NCBI GenBank assembly: GCA_003290165.1
Contig: QNQO01005887.1
Span: forward strand, 62,001-126,000
Length of the DNA: 64,000 bases
Direction of reading: 5' to 3'
Source: Berberis thunbergii
Taxonomy: Eukaryota; Streptophyta; Magnoliopsida; Ranunculales; Berberidaceae
Part shown: one piece after another, positions 49,898-61,236 of the stretch
Numbering within the stretch: position 1 is the first letter of the stretch
Layout of the letters: each line of letters begins with the position of its first letter
Position numbers and translations under genes: made by a program
Notes under the pieces: model-generated
What the model was told of the DNA's origin: nothing
Databases searched by the model: none
What the model saw: the letters and a program-made list of their open reading frames with translations, nothing else

Positions 49898-51337
49898 ACT
49901 ACCAAAGTAATATTCACAAAATATTGTTCACCCATGACATCCTTTAAATATAATAAAAAACATGTTAGGTACTACACCAATAGTAAAACAAAATATTTAG
50001 CCCTTGTGGCCCAATTTCAAATCAAACAATTAACAACCTTTACCACTTGCTTACTTTTTCACTTCAGTTTCTCACCCACAGCTATAATAATCCTAAAAGA
50101 TAATGAGATTTTATCCTTGACTCTTACGAACTTGTCAATCTATTAGAGTCACGACAATGATTTTTTTTTTTTTTATCTCAACGAATAACTGAAAAATCAA
50201 CTCTTGGTTTGGGATCATGAACTAAATAGTTCAATATTTGGGGACAAAAGATAGAAATATCCTATTATGGTTGTACCAGTCTCTAAAATCACCCCCCCCC
50301 CAAAAAAAAAAAAATTGTAACCATATGGTCTAGCATTAGATATTAAGTCGGACCTCGTTTGTTCTTTCAGGAATTATATTTGTCTATTTTTCAGATCGTG
50401 TAGTTGTTTCAATTGAAAATAATATTAAGTGATTAAATAATTATATTGCGTAATCACATCTGAATTGTTTGTGGTGAAAACGTTGGAGGTCGTGCATTGA
50501 TGATAAGCACCCAAAACCATTAAAATTTCATCCCAATTTGTATTTTATTAGTCCTTAAAAATATTTACATGTAATAATTTTCACTTGAATGTGATTAATT
50601 TCATGCTCTTGCAGAAAATCAATGAAACATACAAAATTCGAGACAATTGGGCATGTTCATGGCACATGTTGATCATGAGTTTCATTTCAAGACCATATTA
50701 TGAAAGTCAAGTTTTGATTCCATTTAGTGTGGATTTATGATGGAGACATGTGACAAATTTTAAGATAAGAACTTCAAGTGTGAAGCATGCAATCATCAAA
50801 CAAATAAAGCATCAATTCAAAACAAATTCCAAGGCAAGTAAAAATCAAACTACTTTCCATTTCCTTGAGTTTGGTCTCACAATGCATACATGTGAAAATG
50901 TATCAACCTCCAATTATGACTCTATTGACTATCCCTAACTATGACTCCCCTAATTTTATATGATATGATAGCATAATCAATGAATTTGCGAGATTTTTAT
51001 CATTTATAGTTTTGGATGAAAACATTATAAATAAGCTCTCAAACTCTTGAAGAATGTCATTTCATATATCTCTCATCTCTAGCATAACTTTGATATCTTA
51101 GTTAGCTTGTTTTTGTCTTTTATTAAACAAAGTGTATCAGAAAAAGAGTTCAACCAAACCCTAATCCCATTTCTCACTCATTTCATCACAAAATCGAGTG
51201 TTCTACCGTCGATTTGTTCCTCACATCATTCTCCATCAACCCATTTCATTAGACCCTCCATCAATTGTTTCATTTCACCACAATGACACCAAAACTCTCT
51301 CATTTCCTTCATTTAACCTTATCTTTAGATTTTTTGG
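49898..51337. repeat. Tandem array unit C, right part
   Basis: Continues unit C after the nested insertion, starting with the second TSD copy. It has CCTTGTGGCCCAATTT at about 50001, the GATAAGCACCCAAAACCATT block at about 50500, ATTATAAATAAGC at about 51023 and the TTCATTTAACC end. Confidence 0.78.
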
Positions 51338-53636
51338 GTCTAAAATGCTTAGTTCTAGCATGCAAACACTTTGTAGAGTCTGAAAACTAATTATAAAAAT
51401 TTTAGCCAATCATACCATACAATTGGATGGTATGCAAAAACTTAACAAAGGGTTAAAACATTTGTAGATATGAAGAATCAATTAAAAATGTGTTTGGATC
51501 ATGCATGTTGATGATACATAAAAATAGATCGTCATCACAACCTTACACGTGGCAGAAATCATCTATAATGAGGATCAGGTATCCCTCTTACTGACCAGTT
51601 CATAAAGCCCAAAGAAGGCAAAACCAATCATAAAAAGCCCAAACAGGGCCCATCAGAAGAAGTCATAACTAAGGCCCAAATCTAGGCTCCAGCGAGTTCT
51701 CTCATGAAGAAGAGAAAACTCGCATAAAAAAGAGTTGTGGAGGGAGTGACGTTTCCCCGGATGCATATTCATAAAAGAGGAGACTGTTACGAGGAATGTA
51801 TCCTTCCGTTGCGCGTCACGTGCTTAAGTCACGCAGAGAATTTACCGCGACTATTAAATAAGGTAAAGGGAACAATCGACCAAGGTATGCAACTTTAACT
51901 GAGTTTTGTTCAAATTTATTTCCTTCTTTAATAGAGTTGTTGACTTAAACATCAGAGTGCCTTCGGCCACTAAAAGTGTGATCCTTGGCAGTCTCACATT
52001 GTTTTATAGGTCAAACTTACAGACAGATGAGATTTGGACGCATCACATACTATACATATGGATGGTTTGCATGTCTAAAAACCAATTGAAAACATTTTTT
52101 TAACAAATGCATATGATATAATTGGATAGTATGCATGGTATGCAAAATTTTAGTACACGTTTAAAATGATTTCAATCAGTACTATTCATTATGAAGCGTT
52201 ATTCATTGCCAAAGTAATATTCACAAAATACTGTTCATCCATGACTTCCTTTAAATATAATAAAACATGTTAGGTCCTACACAAATAGTGAAACAAAATA
52301 TTTAGCCCTTGTGGCCCAATTTCAAATCAAACAATTAACAACGTTTACCACTTCCTTACTTTTTAACTTTAGTTTCTTACCCACAATTGTAATAATCCTA
52401 AAAGCTAAGGAGATTTTCACCTTGATTCTTACGAACTTGTCAATCTATTGGAGTCACGACAATGATTTCCTTTTCTTTTATCTCAACGAAGAACTGAAAA
52501 ATTAACTCTTGGTTTGGGATCATGAGCTAAATAGTTAAATATTTGGGGACAAAAGTTAGAAATATTCTATTATGATGGTACCAACCTCTAAAATCACCCC
52601 CTCCCCCCCAAAAAAATTGTAACCGTATGGTCTAGCATTAGATATTAAGTCGGACCTCGTTTGTTCTTTCAGGAATTGTATTTGTCTATTTTTCATATCG
52701 TTTAGTTGTTTCTATAAAAAATAATATTAAATGATTAAATAAAGGTATTACGTGATCACACTTGAATTGATTGTGGTTGCAACATTGGAAGTCGTGCGTT
52801 GATGATAAGCACCCAAAATCATTAAAATTTCATCACAATTTGTCTCCCATTAGTCCCTAGAAATATTTACACATAATGATTTTCACTTGAATGTGATCAA
52901 TTTCATACTTTTGTAGAAATTCAATGAAAAATACAAAATTCGAGACAATTGGTCATGTTCATGGCACATGTTGATCAAGGTTTCATTTCAAGACCGTATT
53001 ATGGAAGTCAAGATTTGATTCCATTTGATGGAGAAATGTGGCAAATTTTAAGATAAGAACTTCAAGTGTAGAGCATGCAATCATGAAAACAAATAAAACA
53101 TCAACTCACAGCAAATTTCAAGGCAAGTAAAAATCAAACTATATTCCATTCCCTTGAGTTTTTTTTCTCATAATGCATACATGTGCAAATGTATCAAACT
53201 CCAATTATGACTCTATTGATGCATCTATCCCTAACTATGACTTCCTTAATTTTATATGATATGATTTGGAGCATAGTCAATGGATTTTTGAGATTATTCT
53301 CATTTATAGCTTTGGAGGTGAACATTATAAAGAAGTTTTCAAACTCCTGGAGAAGGGGCATCTCATATATCTCCCTTTTCTAGCATAACTTAGATCTCTT
53401 AGTTAGCTAGTTCTTGTCTTTCATTTAACAAAGTGTATCAGAAAAAAGAGTTCGACCAAACCCTAACCCCACTTCTTACTCATTTCACAACAAAATCGAG
53501 TATTCCACCAGTCGATTTGTTCCTCACATCATTTTCTATCAACCCATTTTGTCAAACCTTCCATCAATTGTTTCATTTCACCACAATAACACCAAAACCC
53601 TCTCATTTCCTTCATTTAACCCTATCTTTAGAATTT
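51338..53636. repeat. Tandem array unit D (2299 bp, 1757 bp without its solo LTR)
   Basis: The last copy, with the same block order; its TATA-like segment reads ATTATAAAGAAG at about 53325. Unlike the other copies it is followed by an ORF beginning at 53643 and not by another unit. Confidence 0.78.
51509..52045 (+). mobile_element. Solo LTR (537 bp) in array unit D
   Basis: Begins TGATGATACATA, ends GGACGCATCA, and is flanked by catgt (51504-51508) and catac (52046-52050). It occupies the same site in the unit as the solo LTR in copy C, so both descend from one insertion that was duplicated with the unit. Confidence 0.75.
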
Positions 53637-53642
53637 CCTCAA

Positions 53643-54170
53643 ATGAATAAACTCTTAAGATCTGGAAGAAGTTGTACATGAATAAAAAAACACAAATTAT
53701 TGAAGACATTGTGAGTGATGAGGAAGATGATTGTGGAAGTTTGAAATGACCCTTTGAGGAAATTGGTCTACAAGAACCGATGAAGTACGGGAGAAGTGTT
53801 TTTGAAAAGTTCGAGTACAAAGAAGATCAGAAGGAGCATATCGAATTCGAGCTAATAGAATTTGAGGATAATGATGAAGAAGCAGATCAAGATGAGTATG
53901 TCAATGACCCCTATGATGTTGGTCAAGCCAAAATGACACACCACTCTTCATGCTCGAAGAAGCTCATACAAAGAACGATATCAAAAAGAAAAATAAAGCA
54001 GTAGAAAAAGTGGAGTGAACAACCGTAAAGGCTAAAAAGGCGATTGCAAAGCCCAAGATCAGAGTTCGATCATGCACTGAACGAAGAACTGCAACTATGG
54101 AGATAGTGATGTCCAAAGGAGTGAATGTGGACTTCATTGACATATGTCGTTGTGATGAGTAGTCGATATT
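53643..54170 (+). pseudogene. Unidentified acidic ORF following the tandem array
   Basis: From about 53677 the plus strand reads MNKKTQIIEDIVSDEEDDCG, a stop at 53747, then MKYGRSVFEKFEYKEDQKEH and FEDNDEEADQDEYVNDPYD to a stop at 54004. Another frame continues with Lys-rich text and RVRSCTERRTATMEIV to a stop near 54161. The acidic-then-basic pattern could be a decayed retroelement gag or env-like product, or a host gene fragment. No domain is recognised. Its upstream region is the TATA-bearing end of unit D. Confidence 0.35.
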
Positions 54171-55176
54171 GAACTTTCAAGTCTATTTGCTCTTTTTTAT
54201 CTTAGCTTTAGACAATGATGATACTCATGGCTATGCCCTCTAAGTTTACTTGCTTATGGATATTTAGGATAGAGGTACTTTACTCTATTTCATCTGTCAG
54301 TGTTTTGGGATTTGATTTGGTCATGTTACGTTTAAGCATATGGATGCTTTAATTTTCAATTGGTTATGCATGATATTTCATTTTATCATTTTTTTTATCT
54401 CATGTGTATGATCTTAGTGATTATTATATGCTTGAATTATGCATGCTATGATGTTCTATTGAACCTTATTTGGTATCATGCCATAATACACATGAATGGA
54501 CTAACCTCTGCGTTGTAGGAACATCATATGGTTTGAAAAACAAGTTCACTTGAGTGTTTAGTGTATCCTATGTACTCGAGTGCTTTATGTATTTCTATGG
54601 ATATAATACTATTATGTATGTGAGACTATCTCTTTGCAGGTTTAGAGTGTTTTGCACCTGCTGGCTGGTAAAACCAACAACAAATGTGACTTTACCTATG
54701 TACAGAATCTGTCCAAACATTTGTTAGAGTCGACTTCAGCATTAAATTTCGGATAAAGTCCAAACAATTTTAGACTCTGCATGTCTTTGGTGACGGTACG
54801 TTACCACTTACATTTATTTTTCATGCATTTATTGCATTAAATACGTAAGATTGCTTATGATTTCTACTGCTTTATATAATTATTGTTTAAGATCATTTGC
54901 ATACCATAGATGCACATATTTTGTGTTTTATGCTAACTTGCAGAGAATTATGGGTCAAATTATGAGTGAAAAATGTTTATACTTGATATTCAAACCCCTA
55001 GACTCATGTTAAGTCTGTGAGACCTCAAGTAACATGATTGTGATGATGTCACAATGGTACTTCTCATCAGTTGGTTGCTTTACACGCAAAGATGTATATT
55101 GGTATATGACATCAATTCCAACAAAATCCGATTGATTTATGACTATTATCTTTCGAGGGAGTCCTAACCTTTGTTT
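54171..55176. other. Non-coding sequence, possibly 3' internal part of a Copia/Sirevirus-like element
   Basis: T-rich plus-strand text with short ATG-rich phrases and no ORF. Placement just before a GGGGGAG tract and an LTR-like region suggests the untranslated 3' part of a retroelement. This rests on position only. Confidence 0.3.
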
Positions 55177-55177
55177 T

Positions 55178-57715
55178 AGGGGGAGCACTGATTTGTGTAT
55201 GTCTCTTCTTGGAGTTGTGAACTTTGTCAACAAGGTGAGAAATAATCAAGGTTAAAAAAAGGAAAGTAAGAAACATTTTTCGTACATATTTTATTACAAC
55301 AATTTTGGTACAAATCAACTATTGCTTAATGCATAAGTTCGTTCAAAACTGATATTATAGGTTGGTACAAAGCCACAACAATACATTCCTTTGCTCTGAA
55401 CAACAATTGATCTTTTGCTCTGTTCAATAATTGTTTTATGTTTGACAATTCAATTGGTAAATTTTTTTTTTCCAAATGAATTTCAGACATCTCTAAATAA
55501 TGCAGATTATATCTTTACTACTAATGTGGTTGATATGAATTGTAGCTTTCGAATTCTTGTCAGGGATAATCGAGTTCATCAGGTGTACTGAATGATCTAA
55601 TTTTCATCCTGAGTGAATATGAGATATTGTAATTGTGACTTTGACGTGTTTTTATCATATGTTCACAAAGGGGAAAATTGGAAACATTATTTGTAAAAAT
55701 GTATTGATTGAATTATACAGTCATACATATTGGGTTGAAGACTCAACCAAAGGCGACAATGTAAAAAGAATAAATCAAGTCATGCACCAATCGAAGTCAA
55801 CTAATGTTGAAGTCAATTCAAGATACCAAAGTTCAAGATATGAAGACCAGTCAAACAATGTTAAAGCTTCAAGAAATCAAGTCCAAGATGGTTGAAAACT
55901 AATAAGTGGACAATGCCAAGTGACATGTGAAGGCAATGCAAAATAGCTTATGTATGACCGAAATTCGAATGAAATGAAAAACTATTTGATGCAAATTTGT
56001 GTGAAAACCAAAATTCAAAGTTTAAATTGGGACATCTTCTCACACGAGAATGAATATTCCCTTGAATATTGTATCGTTTTGGACATGCCCACGTGCTTAA
56101 AGTATAAGTCCATGTCAAAGTACAAATGACATGTGACCAAGAGAAAACTTTTTTTATTGTCTAGGCAGAGAAAAACCGACTTCACCCCTGAAGCATCACT
56201 ATTAACAGGCTATCGTTCTGATAAAGCAAAAGATCGTTAAGAATATAACCGTTCTGAAAAGCGGACCTGAAGATAGTAAAGTCGACTTCACCTCTCCAAG
56301 ATTTGTTAAGGGTTATTCAAGAGCAACAAATCCAAGAAGAAGAAGAATGTGTTTCTCCCAATTGTTCAAGAGGAATCCCTCAATCTCTCCATACTGTCTT
56401 AGAGTGAGCTTCAAAACAAAAATGAGAGAAACCTAGACCTCAAGTTGATAGCTTAACCTAGACCAAACAACTTCTTTGTTCAGAATCTAAAGGCCCGAAT
56501 GAGAAACCTTTTACTGTCATCCCAAACTTTTATATTGTAAAAGTGAACCTCACTTCTACTCTATAAAAAAAATGAGAGATCAAAATTTAAACTTTTTCTC
56601 ATTCGTGTATTTGAGGGACATCATTGGAAAAACCTCTTTGAGTGATAGCTTGCCTAAACTCAACTAAAACCGTGTGAGTTCTTGAATCCGTGGTGTGGAT
56701 TCCTACGAGTAAGTGTCATAGGAAACAAAACAGGTGTAAACCTCGGTTGTGTTGCATTCCACAATGGTGTGATCATTGGCCATTCGTTAATTCTTGCGGA
56801 ACACAAATATAAGCCCAAGTGGTATCTCTGAAATCCCAATCACACGTTCGTCGGACTTGGTTATGTTGCATCCCACATAATCGCCAAGGTATTCATAAGT
56901 CTAGTGGAACAAAATACTTAGTTCGTGTTGGTAAGGGTCAAAGGAGCACGGCGACTTGACCTTGCGAGGTTGTGGAATGTTACTAAGAGTGTCGTTATCT
57001 TTAATCAAGATAATAAAAGCTTGAGGCTTGCGATTCTTTTCTAACAATTAAGTAACTGGTCCGGGTCAATCAAACCCGACTTAGGTGAACCACATTATAT
57101 GTGTGTGGTATTGTATTTTCCCCTCTCTTTACATACTTATGCTTGCATGTTTATCTTACCGTCTTTAACATCTCATCTTGCATGTTTTTAGCTGTATTGT
57201 TTTTACAATTCATAGTTTAGCTTGCTTGATTTGTTATTCAAGCCTTGGATCTACTTTACAAAAGTATATCGTTATAATCATGTTTTAAATTTCAAGACTT
57301 GTGACACCACCCAGACCAAGAAGTGAATCATTTCATTATCTTTTTTTTGGAAGGCGAGCATGGTTTTTATAGGATCCCAGAACCCATTCAAGACCAAAAC
57401 TGGCCAACACACCATAAACTGATAAAGATGCCGCAAACTGGGTTCGAACTCAAAACCAAGTGGTACCATCCGCCAAGCTCCAACCGTTGAGTTGTCATGC
57501 CATTGGCATCATTTCATTATCTTATCCCATATTTGACTGTTTTATTGGTGTTAAGGTCTAGGAGATTATTTTGAACATAGAGTTTATACAAAATGTTCAT
57601 ATATTCTACTAACCTTTGCATTTTTCCGCAAAAAGTTTTTTAAGAAAAAATGTTTTCAAAAAGAGGTTATTTACCCTCCTCTAGTCTTGCTCAACATATC
57701 TTAGGGCACCCATGA
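55178..57715 (+). mobile_element. Copia/Sirevirus-like LTR region (interrupted by a SINE)
   Basis: A purine tract TAGGGGGAGCAC at about 55177 is followed by TGATTTGTG. The middle has the GAATCCGTGGTGTGGATTCCTACGAGTAAGTGTC and TGTTGCAT-type phrases seen in plant Sirevirus LTRs (given here in parts: TGTGGATTCCTACGAG, then AAACCTCGGTTGTG). The right end reads TTATTTACCCTCCTCTAG then GGGCACCCA, followed by TGAGTGGTACTTCGAGAC, a degenerate form of the Copia TGGTATCAGAGC primer site. No coding domain supports the call, and only one LTR is visible. Confidence 0.4.
57343..57507 (-). mobile_element. tRNA-derived SINE (165 bp) with 16-bp TSD
   Basis: The 16-bp atcatttcattatctt is duplicated at 57327-57342 and 57508-57523. 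On the minus strand the head reads GCCAATGGCATGACAACTC, then CAACGGTTGG (A-box-like), then GAGTTCGAACCC (B box), GCGGCATC and an A-rich end. The head and GCGGCAT segment resemble the SINEs at 2562 and 14920; the 3' body is longer. Confidence 0.82.
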
Positions 57716-57769
57716 GTGGTACTTCGAGACATACCATTCACTTTGACAATGATGATAGTTGTGACAATG

Positions 57770-58270
57770 TATATGGTACAATGAGGGCGGCGGTGGTTTT
57801 AAAGGTGTTGGTGGTACGGTGGCTGCGAATATGATAATAACGGTGGTGATGGCGACTTCGTTAGTTAAGACATGGTGCTGGTAGTGGTCGTACTATGGTG
57901 GTGGTAGGGTAGTTAGTAGTGGTTGTAGCGATGGTTGTCCTGTTGGTGATGATTATGGTGGCATTGGTGGGTGTATTATATTGGTTGTGGTATTGTGCCA
58001 TTGGTGGCGGTGGTTGTGACATGGTGATAGTGGTGGTGTGGTTTTAGAGTTCAACCAGTGGTTGTAAGGAGTAAGGTAATGGTGGCGGATATTGAAAAAC
58101 TAAAATGGTGAGAATAAACAACTAAGAAAATTCTTGGAAAATCAATCCCATTAAAAATTGGGGCATCGATTTTCCACCCTTGAGGCTTACTTGAATTAAT
58201 TTTTTTTGAAGATTTATTATTTTTCATGAAACAAGCACTAGAAAATTTAAATTATGAATTTTTTTCCGCA
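57770..58270. repeat. GGT/TGG-rich island, copy 3, with conserved right flank
   Basis: Imperfect GGTGGT repeats to about 58085, followed by GAGAATAAACAACT, AATCCCATTAAAAATTGG and ACAAGCACTAG text that parallels 14044-14240. This supports a dispersed family with a trinucleotide-rich core. Confidence 0.6.
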
Positions 58271-58451
58271 AAACAAAATAAAGCCTAAATAAAATAAAAT
58301 ATAATGGTATTGGCAATTTATGTACAAAATATGTTTTGATTGCTATTTGGTATGCTATAAGTTATTGTCTACATTCAAAGGGAACTACCAATTTTTTATT
58401 TTTATTTTTTTTAATTCGTTTCAACTCGGTTTGAGTTGACAATTTTACAAA

Positions 58452-59794
58452 AGCAACGACTACTCCACACCACCATATATGCTGTCTCATACCACCATGT
58501 ACTTTTTTTTCTACTAACCCAAACCACCCAAAAAACTGTTTTGACATTAACATAAAAACATGGTAACGTTTGACCAATTTTAACCCTCAATTGAGACCGA
58601 TTCTCAAGATCATCAGATTAAAATTGTAGTACTCTAAGTTATCTAGTAAACACAATTTGAATCACTTGAAAATGTTATGAAATGAGAAAGTTATGGTCAT
58701 TTTACTAAAGTCCCGCAAATCTATCTCGCAATAAAAACATGATAGTGTCCTGACTTTCGGCCAATTTATATGCTCGATCAAGACCGATTCTCAAGCTCAT
58801 CAAAAACACAAAAAAATGTAGTACTATGAGTTATCTGATAAACACAATTTGAATCAATTGAAAATATTTTGAAATGAGCAAGTTATAGTCATTTTTTTAA
58901 AGTCGCACAAAAACAATCTGTTTTCACCCATTCGCCCAGATCTATGCGAGGATAAGCCTAAACCTCGCCTAGATCAATGCGAGGTTTATGAGAGGTTTTG
59001 CCAAACCCTCACTTGGACCAATGCGAAGTTTAGGTTTATCCTTGCATAGGTTTGGGTGAATGTGTGTAAACATATTTTTTTTGGGACAAATTTGCGCGAC
59101 TTTAGTAAAATGATCATAACTTGCTAATTTCAAAACATTTTCAAGTGATTCAAAATTTGTTTATTAGATAATTCATAGTATTACAATTTTCATGTGGTTT
59201 ATGAGCTTGAGAATCGATCTCGATCGAGCATATAAGATGGCCGAAAGTCAGGGACTCTACCTCGTTTTCATTGTAAGACAAATTTGCGTGACTTTAGTAA
59301 AATGACCATAACTTTCTCATTTCAAAACATTTTCAAGTGATTCAAATTGTGTTTATTATATAATTCAAATTACTACAATGTTTTGTTTTTGTTTTGACGA
59401 GCTTGAGAATCGGTCTAATTTTGGGTTTAAATTGGTTGAAAGTTACTCTGTTTTTATGTTACTTTTTTTTTCAACAGGTGGTGAAGCAATCGAATGAGGG
59501 AGAGAGTGGAGCCAGTGGTGAAGCAATCTAACCAATCAAATGGGGGAGAAAGTGGAACAACAAGAGAAGGGGGAGAACTATCGAACCAATTGAATGGGGT
59601 AAATAGTGAAGCAGCAAGGGAAGATTCGATTAGGGCAGAGAGGGAAAAATTCGATTTTGAATGGGAGAGAGAGTCTATGCCTGTTTATATTGGTGGTGTG
59701 GGAGAGCAGTGGTGGTGTGAGAAATAAAACAGGTGGTGTGAGAGAGTATAATGGTGTGAGACAACATATATGGTGGTGTGGAGTAGTCGTTGCC
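58452..59794. mobile_element. Palindromic Mutator-like element (1343 bp)
   Basis: Ends AGCAACGACTACTCC and, reverse-complemented, GGCAACGACTACTCC, continue as inverted repeats through CACACCACCATATATG. They are flanked by 9-bp ttttacaaa (58443-58451) and ttttagaaa (59795-59803), one mismatch. From about 58560 to 59450 nearly all of the interior is a second large inverted repeat centred near 58998. Each arm holds two diverged copies of a 180-bp module (GACCGATTCTCAAGCTCATC ... AAATGAGAAAGTTATGGTCA). The right side has an extra non-palindromic insert, 59470-59750, with GTGGTGAAGCAATC and GGTGGTGTGAG repeats. No transposase. Confidence 0.78.
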
Positions 59795-59826
59795 TTTTAG
59801 AAACATTATAGATTAACACTAGAAAG

Positions 59827-60542
59827 TGGTAGTGGACACGAGACGAGATGGGACGGGATGTACCTATCCCTATCCCATCCCGTTTGTTCGGGATCGTGAC
59901 GGGACGGAGCGAGATATACCTCATCCCGGCCTCGTCTCATCCCAAACGGGACGGGATGAGCATGTACTAAATTTTGGATTGAAAATTTAACATGCAGGAT
60001 TGAAAAATTTGGATTTATCAAACACACAACTCTAAAAACAACTATATAACTTTAAGTTATTGATTATTATTTCCCCATTTCATTAGATTTCACTCCATTT
60101 TTTTTAGAACCATTATTGAAGAAAATCATTTTTTTGTACATTGCTAACGAAAATGATCTTTGTTAGTTAAAAACTACGAGGAACACACATTGTTATTGTC
60201 AAGAGTTAGGAAGAAGAAAAAAAGAAGAGAGAGGGTTTGAGTTGGATTCATTACATAAGTGAGTCACATGGAAGCCTGTGAGAATAAAATAGACATGTCA
60301 ATAAATAAAACAACAAATAAAAGTAATGTCAACAAATAGTTTCATAATTTTATACTACATATTTCATATTAAATATTAAAAAAATTGGTTCGGGACGGGA
60401 TGTGATGGACATGATTGAAAATCTTTATTTCGATCACATCCCACTCTAGATCGGGATGGGATGAGATTGATTAATTCCAATATGACCCCAAAAATCAGGA
60501 CGAGACATGATCGGAATCGCGATATGGGATACTCGACCCCTA
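59827..60542. mobile_element. hAT-like non-autonomous element (716 bp)
   Basis: Flanked by the 8-bp ctagaaag at 59819-59826 and 60543-60550, the TSD length of hAT elements. The left end TGGTAGTGGACACGAG and the reverse-complemented right end TAGGGGTCGAGTATCC are weakly matching TIRs. Subterminal GGGACGGGATG-type motifs occur at both ends in both orientations. No coding capacity; the 162-codon minus frame at 60376-60864 crosses its edge. Confidence 0.65.
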
Positions 60543-60794
60543 CTAGAAAGTATGTAGTACGAAAATCAAGTAGATTCCGAATGGTTTTCCCTTTAAACCA
60601 AAGTTCTAAAAAAGAAAAAGTAAAAACAACAACGCAAACGGAACTCGGTGAGTGATAAAGTCGTTTGTTTGATTGCTCCCCTGTTTTTGGCAAAAAAAAA
60701 AGTTTTTGGCGTCTCCTGTGTCGCCCCTTAACAACCAAACCAATATCGTCCCGTCCCTTCCCTTTACAAACCCAAGTAATAGAAAGAAAGAAAG

Positions 60795-61051
60795 ATGACA
60801 GAGGACAGTTGCCCGAAGGTTTCCGGCGAATCCAACAACACGACGACTTCAGCAGCCCCTGCAAAGGAAAGGTGCCCCGTTTTGCTGCTTATTATTATTG
60901 ATTTGTTTATATATCCGCATTTTACAAGGGTTTTCATTTGTTCGGATCCTTAATAAATTTCAGCGTACTCACTGAATTGGAATTGGAGGATACAAAGCAG
61001 AGCAAATTTTTTTGGGGTTTTAGGGTTTGTTTGTGCTGTGTTTCTGTTTGA
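60795..61051 (+). CDS. Probable 5' exons of an unidentified host gene
   Basis: An ATG at 60795, after an A/G-rich leader (AAGAAAGAAAG), opens MTEDSCPKVSGESNNTTTS and AAPAKE. A donor AAG/GTGCCC ends exon 1 at 60871, and TTTCAG at 60958-60963 precedes an exon that restores the frame: SVLTELELEDTKQSKFFWG, open to a stop at 61049-61051 unless a later donor is used. Less AT-rich leader and exon text than the surroundings supports a real 5' end. No family is recognised. Downstream exons, if any, are interrupted from about 61.2 kb by a retroelement, so this may be a truncated gene. Confidence 0.35.
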
Positions 61052-61236
61052 TTTTGTAATTAAGGTTAGAGTGGTAATTATCGTTTTAGGTAATACTGAA
61101 GTCAGTCTTGAATTTCTATTAATGCGCAATCTTTCACTAAAGAGAGATTAGTTTAGTTGGAGAAAAGTAAATCATCCCAATTTGCCCACAACCTTATGAG
61201 TTTGCACATAAGTAGGTGTAGCTTTGCCTTTGCTCC

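Noticed and set aside
60376..60864. 162-codon minus-strand ORF
   Set aside because: It crosses the edge of the hAT-like element and overlaps the probable first exon on the other strand.
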